Shown here: positions 1-6,474 of the stretch, one piece after another
Layout of the letters: each line of letters starts with the position of its first letter
Numbering within the stretch: position 1 is the first letter of the stretch
NCBI GenBank assembly: GCA_943324055.2
Contig: CALPKD020000078.1
Span: 1 to 6,474 of the forward strand
Origin: Chitinophaga pinensis
GTDB taxonomy: Bacteria > Bacteroidota > Bacteroidia > Chitinophagales > Chitinophagaceae
DNA length: 6,474 nucleotides
Reading direction: 5' to 3'
The notes under the pieces: model-generated
Told to the model about the DNA's origin: nothing
What the model saw: the letters and a program-made list of their open reading frames with translations, nothing else
Databases searched by the model: none
Translations under genes and position numbers: made by a program

Positions 1-2
1 AC

Positions 3-1580
3 GAAAAAGAAATTAACAGACGAAAAACTTTTGCAATTATCTCTCACCCCGATGCTGGTAAAACTACATTGACGGAGAAGTTCTTGTTATTTGGTGGCGC
101 CATCCAAACAGCGGGTGCGGTAAAAAGTAACAAGATTAAAAAGCACGCAACTTCGGATTTCATGGAGATAGAACGTCAAAGAGGTATCTCGGTTGCAACC
201 TCGGTTATGTCTTTTGAATACAAAGGAATTCTAATCAATTTATTAGATACGCCTGGGCACAAGGATTTTGCGGAAGATACTTACCGAACTTTAACAGCAG
301 TAGACAGTGTTATTTTGGTGATTGATAGTGTGAATGGGGTGGAGCCTCAAACAAGGCGTTTAATGGAAGTGTGTAGAATGCGAATGACACCGGTAATTGT
401 GTTTATTAATAAGATGGACCGTGATGGTAAAAACCGTTTTGAATTATTAGAAGAAATTGAAAATGAATTAAAAATTTCCTTACACCCAATGACTTGGCCT
501 ATTAATAGTGGTAAGGAATTTAAAGGAGTATATAATTTACACGAGAAAAATTTACGTTTGTTTACGGCAAGTACAAAAGCAAACGACGATGATGTGGTAG
601 ATATTGCCGATTTGGCAAGCCCGGTGTTACAAGCTAAAATTGGTGATAGGGATGCTGCTACATTAAGAGAAGATGTAGAATTAATTGACGGTGTATATGG
701 TCCATTAAATCCTGCCGAGTATTTATCGGGCCATATTGCGCCTGTATTTTTTGGATCTGCGGTAAATAACTTTGGGGTGAAAGAGATGTTGGATACCTTT
801 ATTCAAATTGCACCGGTGCCTAGAGATAGAGAAACCAATGTGCGCAAAGTGGAAGCAGGCGAAGATAAATTTAGCGGCTTTATATTTAAGATACATGCAA
901 ATTTAGATCCTAAACACCGTGACCGAATCGCGTTTATGCGCGTTTGTAGCGGAAGGTTTGAGCGTAACAAATATTATAAGCATGTGCGTTTGGATAAGGA
1001 TGTGCGTTTTACGAATCCATATAGTTTCTTGGCACGTAGTAAGGATATTATTGACGACGCTTATCCTGGCGACGTGGTAGGTTTGTTTGACACAGGTAAC
1101 TTTAAAATAGGGGACACCTTAACCGAAGGAGAAAAGTTTTACTTTACTGGTATTCCAACTTTCTCACCAGAGATATTTAAGGAACTGGTGAACAAGGATC
1201 CAATGAAAACAAAACAATTGGAAAAAGGTATTCAACAATTGACCGACGAAGGGGTAGCGCAGTTGTTTACTCAGTTTGGCGGCAATAAAAAGATCATTGG
1301 TTGCGTGGGTGATTTGCAATTTGAAGTAATACAATATCGTTTGTTACAAGAGTATGGAGCGGCTTGTGAATTTAGAACCCTTCCTTTTTATAAAGCCTGT
1401 TGGTTAACGTCAAAGGATGCCAATAAGTTGAATGACTTTTTACGCTACAAGCAACAAAATGCTGCCGAGGACAAGGATGGCTCACCAGTTTATTTAGCAC
1501 AAAGTGAGTGGTTCTTGAATACCGAGATTAATAATAACCCAGACATTACATTTCATTTCACAAATGAAGTAAATAAATAG
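3..1580 (+). CDS. prfC: Peptide chain release factor 3 (RF3), 5' end cut by window edge
   Basis: Translational GTPase that removes RF1/RF2 from the ribosome after peptide release; cytoplasmic. The frame is open from base 3 and gives 525 residues before the TAG stop, against about 529 in E. coli RF3, so only a few N-terminal codons are missing. In window numbering, the P-loop HPDAGKTT is at residues 15-22, the switch I region with RQRGIS at about 58-63, DTPGH at 82-86 and NKMD at 136-139. Domain II carries [16 protein letters not shown], and the C-terminal domain carries [12 protein letters not shown]. The TTG at 69 is an internal Leu codon just after the P-loop; starting there would delete the GTP-binding loop. 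The insertion-free G domain and the block [13 protein letters not shown] separate RF3 from EF-G. rimO follows after 21 bp on the same strand, probably in one transcript. Identity is near certain; the true start lies outside the window. Confidence 0.97.
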   Translation, partial: EKEINRRKTFAIISHPDAGKTTLTEKFLLFGGAIQTAGAVKSNKIKKHATSDFMEIERQRGISVATSVMSFEYKGILINLLDTPGHKDFAEDTYRTLTAVDSVILVIDSVNGVEPQTRRLMEVCRMRMTPVIVFINKMDRDGKNRFELLEEIENELKISLHPMTWPINSGKEFKGVYNLHEKNLRLFTASTKANDDDVVDIADLASPVLQAKIGDRDAATLREDVELIDGVYGPLNPAEYLSGHIAPVFFGSAVNNFGVKEMLDTFIQIAPVPRDRETNVRKVEAGEDKFSGFIFKIHANLDPKHRDRIAFMRVCSGRFERNKYYKHVRLDKDVRFTNPYSFLARSKDIIDDAYPGDVVGLFDTGNFKIGDTLTEGEKFYFTGIPTFSPEIFKELVNKDPMKTKQLEKGIQQLTDEGVAQLFTQFGGNKKIIGCVGDLQFEVIQYRLLQEYGAACEFRTLPFYKACWLTSKDANKLNDFLRYKQQNAAEDKDGSPVYLAQSEWFLNTEINNNPDITFHFTNEVNK

Positions 1581-1601
1581 ATACTCCCAATATAATTTAG
1601 C

Positions 1602-2912
1602 ATGAAGGCAAGAACACTCAAAGAGAATAAAGTAAATATCATCACCCTAGGTTGCAGCAAAAACTTAGTAGACAGCGAAATGTTAAGTGGCCAATTGGTG
1701 GCCAATGACATTAACGTGGTGCATGAAAATAAAAAACTAGACCACAATATAGTAGTTGTAAACACTTGTGGTTTTATTGACAAGGCGAAGGAAGAAAGTG
1801 TAAACACCATTTTAGATCAAGTCGCTTTAAAGAAAGCGGGTAAGTTGGATAAGGTATATGTAACAGGTTGTTTGAGTGAAAGGTACAGAGGTGACCTAGC
1901 AGCTGAGATACCGGAGGTGGATGCTTGGTTTGGCACCATGGAATTACCATTAATGTTGAACCAATTAAATGCGAATTATAAAGCAGAACTATTAGGAGAG
2001 CGTTTATTGAGTACCCCTTCCCATTATGCATACTTAAAAATAAGTGAAGGGTGTAACCGTACTTGTTCATTTTGCGCCATCCCGTTAATGCGTGGGGAGC
2101 ATGTGAGTAAAACGATAGAGCAATTAGTAGCAGAGGCGCATGGTTTGGTTAAAAAGGGCGTGAAGGAGGTAATGCTTATTGCACAGGAATTAACGTATTA
2201 TGGTTTAGATATTTATAAGGAACGTGCATTGCCAAAGCTGTTAAATGCTTTAGCGGATGTAGAAGGTTTGGAGTGGATTCGTTTACACTATGCATACCCT
2301 TCAAAATTCCCATTAGAGGTGTTAGATGTAATGCGTGAACGCGACAATATTTGCAAGTACATTGACATCCCATTACAGCATGCAAGTAACAATATGCTTA
2401 AAGCAATGCGTCGTAATATTACACGCGAGGAAATGGGAGAGTTAATTGCTGAAATCCGAAAGCGTGTTCCTGGTATTGCCATTAGAACTACTTTAATTGC
2501 GGGTTTCCCTGGGGAAACCTTGGAAGATATTGAAGAATTAAAAGCCTTCCTACAAGAACATAAATTTGACAGGGTGGGTATATTCACTTACAGCCATGAG
2601 GAAAACACCAGTGCGCATGATTTAGTGGACGACGTGCCTGCCGAAGAAAAGCAACGCCGTGCCGAGGAAATCATGGAAGTGCAACAAGAAATTAGCTTGG
2701 AGATAAACCAACAAAAGGAAGGTCAAGTATTAAAAGTATTGGTAGATAAAAAAGAAGCAGGTCGTTTTTTAGGACGTACTCAATTTGATAGTGTAGAGGT
2801 AGATAATGAAGTGGTTATTAATACTACCAAGCGTTTAAAGCCAGGTGACTTTGTGATGGTTAAAATTACCAAAGCTTATGACTACGATTTAGAGGGAGAG
2901 CTGGTAAGCTAG
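1602..2912 (+). CDS. rimO: Ribosomal protein S12 methylthiotransferase RimO (radical SAM)
   Basis: Radical-SAM enzyme that adds a methylthio group to a conserved aspartate of ribosomal protein S12, using two [4Fe-4S] clusters. It has 436 residues, the normal family length. The N-terminal UPF0004 domain supplies three cluster cysteines: C18 (TLGCSKNLVDSE), C56 (NTCGF) and C90 (TGCLSERY). The radical-SAM motif CNRTCSFC has C151, C155 and C158. RTTLIAGFPGET and the following GIFTYSHEENT complete the SAM barrel. A TRAM domain occupies about 373-436. The CSKN..DSE block and the hydrophobic TRAM domain favour RimO over the tRNA enzymes MiaB and MtaB. The ATG at 1602 is chosen because it sits 16 residues before the first conserved block; the upstream sequence is A/T-rich without a Shine-Dalgarno, as is common in Bacteroidota. 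The gene lies 21 bp after prfC, suggesting co-transcription of two translation genes. Its stop is 2 bp from the end of the convergent hydroxylase gene. Confidence 0.97.
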   Translation: MKARTLKENKVNIITLGCSKNLVDSEMLSGQLVANDINVVHENKKLDHNIVVVNTCGFIDKAKEESVNTILDQVALKKAGKLDKVYVTGCLSERYRGDLAAEIPEVDAWFGTMELPLMLNQLNANYKAELLGERLLSTPSHYAYLKISEGCNRTCSFCAIPLMRGEHVSKTIEQLVAEAHGLVKKGVKEVMLIAQELTYYGLDIYKERALPKLLNALADVEGLEWIRLHYAYPSKFPLEVLDVMRERDNICKYIDIPLQHASNNMLKAMRRNITREEMGELIAEIRKRVPGIAIRTTLIAGFPGETLEDIEELKAFLQEHKFDRVGIFTYSHEENTSAHDLVDDVPAEEKQRRAEEIMEVQQEISLEINQQKEGQVLKVLVDKKEAGRFLGRTQFDSVEVDNEVVINTTKRLKPGDFVMVKITKAYDYDLEGELVS

Positions 2913-2914
2913 GT

Positions 2915-4189
2915 TTAACTTCTTACAACTCTTAAGACATTAGATGGGTTTTCTTTTTCATGTGACAAGTAATACACCGCAAAACCACTCGCTGCAAAAT
3001 AGCCAATTAATAATGGTGCTATCCAAATGGATAATTGATTGGATCCAAACCAGTCTCCATTTTGAACAATATAAAAGATACAAGCAATATTTTTAACGCC
3101 TTCCATGATCCAAGCCCATTTGTGTCGGTCCATGAATTCAGTTAATGCATAAACTTGTAAAAACACAAATGCGCCGTAATAAAAAATATTAGCGTGCCCA
3201 ATACTTGCCACATTGCCAAATAAGTAACTCACCAACAGCAACATACAAAAAAGCTGTATCCATAAGTATACTTGCTTTGCTTTTGATGCAGGCGTATCAT
3301 ACTTTTCAAAGTTAAAAACGTCCTGTATTTTTTCAACCGGATATTTTTCAATCACATCTGCTGGGCGCCATCCCAATGGCATTAGCCAAATTCTAAATTT
3401 ATCTTTCCAGCTATTGGTATGCCAAGCATCTTGAATCAATAACCACATATGCATAAAATTGATCTTGATGGGGTTCCATGTTCTAACAGGTCTGGTTATT
3501 CCATATACTGCAGGTATTGCATCAGATTCTTCCTGATAGGTTCCAAATAATCTATCCCAGAATATAAATATCTGACCATAGTTTTTGTCTAAGTATTCAG
3601 GGTTAATTGCATGATGCACTCTGTGGTGAGAAGGGGTTACGATTACGTATTCCAATATACCCATCTTATTAATGAGTCTTGTATGGTACCAAAATTGTGC
3701 GAATAGATGTAGCGGGGCAACAACGGCAATTACATTTGCAGGCACTCCAAATAATGCAGCTGGGATTAACAAGAATGCGTAAATTCTAAAAAATACTGAT
3801 ATACTTTGTCTTAAAGCGCAGGCTAAATTGTATTCCTCACTACTATGGTGTACGACATGGTTATTCCAGAAAAAATTATAAGTATGTGCTAATCGGTGTA
3901 CCCAATATCCTGCAAAGTCCAATGCCAAAAAAGCAATGACATATAATAACCAACTTTGTTGAACATGCATAATTGCAAAATGCTGTACAAGCCATCCATA
4001 ACTTAATATGCTAAAGCTTAATCCCAAGACGTCCTTAGTTGAATTGGTCACACCCGAACTTAAGCTTGAAATCATATCCAATGTGCGCACTGTTTCAAAC
4101 CCTTTTCTCCAACCATACCACTTTTCGAATAGTACTAACAACAAAAACAAGGGCATTGCAATCATTAGTATCTTACCGTAGGTTTCCAT
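2915..4189 (-). CDS. AGMO-like fatty acid hydroxylase/sterol desaturase superfamily membrane protein
   Basis: Predicted integral-membrane non-haem di-iron oxygenase, 424 residues from the ATG at 4189. All three histidine boxes are present: HRLAH (H98, H102), HVVHH (H111, H114, H115) and SHHRVHH (H188, H189, H192, H193), with H169 in WYHTRL between them. Hydrophobic segments lie near 7-21, 52-70, 77-97 and 130-165, and the C-terminal third (about 305-407) adds several more. The blocks HHSSEEYNLACALRQS, TPSHHRVHHAINPEYLDKNYG, WDRLFGTY and YGITRP, and the total length, resemble animal alkylglycerol monooxygenase (TMEM195), which cleaves ether lipids. That comparison is from memory, and the substrate here is unknown. 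A longer frame opens with TTG at 4240, but its added 17 residues are non-hydrophobic and cover the likely promoter, so I reject that start. It is divergent from the dehydrogenase gene and convergent with rimO, so it is probably monocistronic. Superfamily assignment is strong; substrate is inference. Confidence 0.9.
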   Translation of the reverse strand: METYGKILMIAMPLFLLLVLFEKWYGWRKGFETVRTLDMISSLSSGVTNSTKDVLGLSFSILSYGWLVQHFAIMHVQQSWLLYVIAFLALDFAGYWVHRLAHTYNFFWNNHVVHHSSEEYNLACALRQSISVFFRIYAFLLIPAALFGVPANVIAVVAPLHLFAQFWYHTRLINKMGILEYVIVTPSHHRVHHAINPEYLDKNYGQIFIFWDRLFGTYQEESDAIPAVYGITRPVRTWNPIKINFMHMWLLIQDAWHTNSWKDKFRIWLMPLGWRPADVIEKYPVEKIQDVFNFEKYDTPASKAKQVYLWIQLFCMLLLVSYLFGNVASIGHANIFYYGAFVFLQVYALTEFMDRHKWAWIMEGVKNIACIFYIVQNGDWFGSNQLSIWIAPLLIGYFAASGFAVYYLSHEKENPSNVLRVVRS

Positions 4190-4227
4190 ATTTGTTGTTT
4201 TTATAAAGCAGTCGTTAAACCGTATTC

Positions 4228-4235
4228 CAAATGTA
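4228..4235 (-). promoter_or_regulatory. Bacteroidota-type -7 promoter element for the AGMO-like gene
   Basis: Read on the minus strand these bases are TACATTTG, an exact match to the Bacteroidota primary-sigma -7 consensus TAnnTTTG. Transcription would begin near 4220-4225, leaving a leader of roughly 30-35 bases before the ATG at 4189, a usual length. The expected TTG near -33 is not clear. The match decides between the two possible gene starts. Confidence 0.5.
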
Positions 4236-4278
4236 TTCAATTTCAGGCTTAATAACGGCTACTTTAGTCATTTTAGTG

Positions 4279-4292
4279 CATAATTAATTATG
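4279..4292. repeat. 14-bp perfect palindrome, possible operator
   Basis: CATAATTAATTATG reads identically on both strands and sits in the middle of the divergent promoter region, 44 bp upstream of the left -7 element and 20 bp upstream of the candidate right one, where it overlaps the right gene's expected -33 region. Such a site could bind a dimeric regulator. The core is pure A/T, so chance symmetry in an A/T-rich spacer is a real alternative. No regulator gene is visible in the window. Confidence 0.4.
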
Positions 4293-4312
4293 GTGGGCAT
4301 TGCATTTTTAAC

Positions 4313-4320
4313 GAAATTTG
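4313..4320 (+). promoter_or_regulatory. Candidate -7 element for the dehydrogenase-bshC unit
   Basis: GAAATTTG differs from TAnnTTTG at one of the six fixed bases. It ends 16 bp before the ATG at 4337, which would give a very short leader. No convincing -33 TTG lies at the right spacing. It is the best candidate for the right-hand unit in this gap, but weak. Confidence 0.25.
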
Positions 4321-4336
4321 CCACTCAAGCTAGAAT

Positions 4337-5590
4337 ATGGAAGTAGTAGTAATAGGAGGTGGTATTATTGGTTTAAGTAGTGCTTATTCTTTACAGGAAT
4401 CGGGTCATCAAGTTACTGTTATTGACCAAACCGATATGGCAAGCAATTGCTCTTATGGCAATGCAGGGTATATCTGCCCAAGTCATTTTACACCCTTAGC
4501 TACTCCCGGAATTGTTAAACAGGGTTTAAAGTGGATGTTGAATCCAGAAAGTCCATTTTATGTAAAGCCAAGGCTTAGCTTAAGTTTAATAAAATGGGGG
4601 CTTACTTTTATGAAAATGGCAACTCCTCAAAATGTTGAAAAAGCAGCAATACCTTTACGCGACTTTGCTTTTTTGAGTGAAAAGCAATACAAGCATTGGG
4701 AAAGTTTACCGCAGTTTAAATTTGCTTACGAGCATAAAGGGTTACTAGAAATATTTCAAACGCAAAAATCTGCTGATCATGCAATGCACTTAGTAGAACG
4801 TGCACATGAATTGGGATTATCCGATACAAAGTTGTTGAATCAATCCGAACTATTTGCCATGGAACCCAATCATAAAATGAATGCCATGGGCGGCATCTAT
4901 TTTGCATGTGATGGACATGTGTATCCGAATAAGGTGATGCAGCAATTGTTAGCCGATTTGAAAAACAAAGGGGTGCGTTTTGTGACCAATGAAGCAGTGA
5001 CTGATTTTGAAAAATCAAATGGGAAAATTTCGGCTGTATTAACTGCAACCAATAAATATAAAGCCGATTCGGTAGTGATGGCCTCGGGATCATGGAGTAG
5101 GGAGTTAGCTGAAAAATTAAATATCAATATTGAACTAATGCCTGGTCGAGGTTATTCAATGACTTTGGAGGATACCCCTTATCGTACCAATTACCCAGCT
5201 ATATTTATAGAGGGACGTGTAGCAATCACTCCTATGGATGGCAATAAAATGCGTTTTGGAGGTACCATGGAATTGACCACCACCACGGAGCCGCCTAAGA
5301 TGAACCGTGTGATGGGCATTATAAAAGCAGTAAAAAGGTATTATCCCGAATTTGATTTGCCGGTGCCTACTATTGATAAAGTATGGTATGGATTTCGTCC
5401 TTGTTCTGCAGATGGATTGCCTTATCTTGGTAGGACTAAAAAATGGAGTAATTTAATTATGGCAACAGGTCATTCAATGGTGGGTATGAGTTTAGGTGCA
5501 GGTACCGGACAATTGGTTGCTGAAATCATTGACGAAAAACCAACGAGTATTGATATTAGTTTTTATAATCCTGAAAGATTTGACAGATAA
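4337..5590 (+). CDS. DadA-like FAD-dependent D-amino-acid dehydrogenase
   Basis: Flavoprotein of the DAO family (COG0665 type), predicted to oxidise a D-amino acid to the 2-oxo acid and ammonia and to pass electrons to a respiratory acceptor. It has 417 residues, against 432 in E. coli DadA. The N-terminal Rossmann motif is GGGIIG (7-12), with the ribose-binding acid at D30. The DadA-type block SYGNAGYICP (39-48) is followed by PLATPG. MPGRGYSMTL matches the DadA LKGYSLT region, and the C terminus has GFRPCSADGLPYLGR (352-366) and the FAD-contacting GHSMVGMSLGAGTGQL (378-393). There is no signal peptide or transmembrane helix, so membrane attachment would be peripheral. The substrate cannot be read from sequence: D-alanine, or D-hydroxyproline as in some relatives, are options, and no racemase or epimerase lies in the window. 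Starting ATG 4337 places the dinucleotide fold at residue 2, as expected. Its TAA overlaps the bshC ATG. Confidence 0.85.
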   Translation: MEVVVIGGGIIGLSSAYSLQESGHQVTVIDQTDMASNCSYGNAGYICPSHFTPLATPGIVKQGLKWMLNPESPFYVKPRLSLSLIKWGLTFMKMATPQNVEKAAIPLRDFAFLSEKQYKHWESLPQFKFAYEHKGLLEIFQTQKSADHAMHLVERAHELGLSDTKLLNQSELFAMEPNHKMNAMGGIYFACDGHVYPNKVMQQLLADLKNKGVRFVTNEAVTDFEKSNGKISAVLTATNKYKADSVVMASGSWSRELAEKLNINIELMPGRGYSMTLEDTPYRTNYPAIFIEGRVAITPMDGNKMRFGGTMELTTTTEPPKMNRVMGIIKAVKRYYPEFDLPVPTIDKVWYGFRPCSADGLPYLGRTKKWSNLIMATGHSMVGMSLGAGTGQLVAEIIDEKPTSIDISFYNPERFDR

Positions 5591-6474
5591 TGAAATTTAG
5601 CGCGACTCAAATACCCTATCATACCACAGGATTGTTCTCTAAACTAGTGAACGATTATATGGATGGAAAAGGAACAGCGGTTGAATTTGCCGGTTATGCG
5701 CCCAATTTAGAAGGGGTAGCCAAATCAATTGAATACAGGACTAATTTTCCAGTAGACAGAAAGTTGTTGGTGAATGTATTAAAGGCACAATATTTAACGG
5801 TGGACGCTATTGCCGCAGTGAATGCAAATGTAGATTCATTGCTGCAGGAAAACACTTTTGTAGTGACCACGGCGCATCAGCCTAATTTATTTACAGGCCC
5901 ACTCTATTTTTTTTATAAAATTATTCATGCGATTGAATTAGCAGCAGCGTTAAAAAAGAAATTCCCACAAAATAATTTTGTACCGGTTTATTATATGGGT
6001 TCTGAGGATGCAGATTTGGACGAAGTAGGCAGTTTTTATTTAGATGGCGCAAAGCATCAATGGGTGACCAAGCAAACAGGTGCAATTGGTCGAATGAAAG
6101 TAGATGATGCATTGTTGAGCTTAGTAAAAAATATCGAAGGTTTTTGGAGTGCGAAGCAACAAGGTGGAGCAGCCCTTGAAGTTTTAAAAATGGCCTATCA
6201 AAATGGAGTCACAATTAATGAAGCTACACTGAGTTTAGTGCATGCTTATTTTGGCAAATATGGTTTAGTAGTTTTACAACCGGATGACGCTCTATTAAAA
6301 GCGCAGTTTGTTCCAGTAATGGAGAAGGAATTACTTACTTCTTTTTCTCAAAAAGCATTGCAACCTACTATTACGAAACTTGCGAAGGACTATCATGTAC
6401 AAACAGAAGGCAGATCCTTAAACTTGTTTTATTTAAAAGATAATATACGTGCAAGAATAGAATTGATAGATAGC
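5590..6474 (+). CDS. bshC: Bacillithiol biosynthesis cysteine-adding enzyme BshC, 3' end beyond window
   Basis: BshC adds L-cysteine to glucosaminyl-malate (GlcN-Mal) in the last step of bacillithiol synthesis; cytoplasmic. The frame is open from the ATG at 5590 to the window edge: 295 codons, a little over half of the usual 520-540. Recognisable blocks are TTAHQPNLFTGPLYFFYK (93-110), the counterpart of the GQQxGLFTGP block of Bacillus BshC; FVPVYYMGSEDADLDEV (130-146); AIGRM (165-169); YFGKYGLVVLQPDD (220-233); and NLFYLKDNIRARI (278-290). These fit the N-terminal Rossmann-like core; the C-terminal coiled coil would lie outside. The start is set by ATGAAATTTAGC, giving the typical short lead into the I-P-Y-H-T segment, and by the TAATG overlap with the preceding dehydrogenase, which implies co-transcription and probably translational coupling. 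No bshA or bshB is in the window. The family call is strong; function assumes an intact distal half. Confidence 0.93.
   Translation, partial: MKFSATQIPYHTTGLFSKLVNDYMDGKGTAVEFAGYAPNLEGVAKSIEYRTNFPVDRKLLVNVLKAQYLTVDAIAAVNANVDSLLQENTFVVTTAHQPNLFTGPLYFFYKIIHAIELAAALKKKFPQNNFVPVYYMGSEDADLDEVGSFYLDGAKHQWVTKQTGAIGRMKVDDALLSLVKNIEGFWSAKQQGGAALEVLKMAYQNGVTINEATLSLVHAYFGKYGLVVLQPDDALLKAQFVPVMEKELLTSFSQKALQPTITKLAKDYHVQTEGRSLNLFYLKDNIRARIELIDS

Larger units (their letters stand above)
4190..4336. other. Divergent intergenic region
   Basis: This 147-bp A/T-rich gap separates the starts of the minus-strand hydroxylase and the plus-strand dehydrogenase, and must hold both promoters. It contains a good TAnnTTTG element for the left gene, a degraded one for the right gene, and a 14-bp palindrome between them. 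TGCAT occurs twice on the plus strand (4277-4281 and 4301-4305). I see no small ORF or RNA gene in it. Confidence 0.8.

Noticed and set aside
1593..1600. TAATTTAG just before the rimO ATG as a -7 promoter element
   Set aside because: It differs from TAnnTTTG at a fixed base and ends one base before the start codon, leaving no room for a leader. Read-through from prfC is more likely.
2163..2174. AAGGAGGTAATG inside rimO, a strong Shine-Dalgarno-like sequence before an in-frame ATG (Met191)
   Set aside because: The bases encode K-E-V-M within a continuous radical-SAM domain. A product starting there would lack all six cluster cysteines, and Bacteroidota make little use of Shine-Dalgarno sequences. 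Coincidence is the simpler reading.
1553..2587. Minus-strand open frames across rimO (1553-1810, 1774-2070, 2176-2385, 2288-2587)
   Set aside because: They are antisense to a complete, motif-rich rimO gene, overlap one another and show no recognisable domain.
2899..2910. AGCT-GGTA-AGCT hairpin at the end of rimO as a terminator
   Set aside because: The stem is only 4 bp, the sequence lies inside the rimO coding end, and no T-run follows on either strand.
4716..5127. Minus-strand open frames inside the dehydrogenase gene (4716-5093, 4897-5127)
   Set aside because: They lie wholly within a well-supported flavoprotein gene and have no recognisable motif.
5921..6112. Minus-strand 63-codon open frame
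   Set aside because: It is antisense to the conserved BshC core and does not resemble a known protein.

Overview
The window looks like a piece of a Bacteroidota chromosome, most likely order Chitinophagales or a relative. The lineage call is inferred from protein style, not computed. Coding sequence is AT-leaning, start codons are preceded by A/T-rich sequence rather than a Shine-Dalgarno, and one clear copy of the Bacteroidota -7 promoter element (TAnnTTTG) lies upstream of a gene. There are five protein genes. Coding density is high, and the only sizeable gap is a 147-bp divergent intergenic region. I see no tRNA, rRNA, mobile element, CRISPR array or prophage signal.

Left block, plus strand. 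prfC (release factor 3) is missing only a few codons at the window edge and is followed 21 bp later by rimO (ribosomal protein S12 methylthiotransferase). They form a plausible translation-related transcription unit. rimO ends 2 bp before the stop codon of a convergent gene.

Centre, minus strand (2915-4189). An integral-membrane fatty acid hydroxylase/sterol desaturase superfamily protein carries a complete eight-histidine di-iron motif. Its length, signature blocks and hydrophobic C-terminal extension resemble animal alkylglycerol monooxygenase (AGMO/TMEM195) more than a simple sterol desaturase. Its start is best placed at the ATG at 4189, because the longer TTG-initiated reading frame runs through the promoter element.

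Right block, plus strand. A DadA-like FAD-dependent D-amino-acid dehydrogenase starts at 4337. Its stop codon overlaps the ATG of the next gene (TAATG). That gene is bshC, the cysteine-adding enzyme of bacillithiol synthesis; it runs off the right edge after 295 codons, about the first half of the protein.

The intergenic region 4190-4336 holds the promoters of the two divergent genes and a 14-bp perfect palindrome that could be an operator. I do not see a new multi-gene system here. The most interesting items are the AGMO-like enzyme, with an apparent change at the position tied to tetrahydrobiopterin use in the animal enzyme, and the tight coupling of a D-amino-acid dehydrogenase with bshC.
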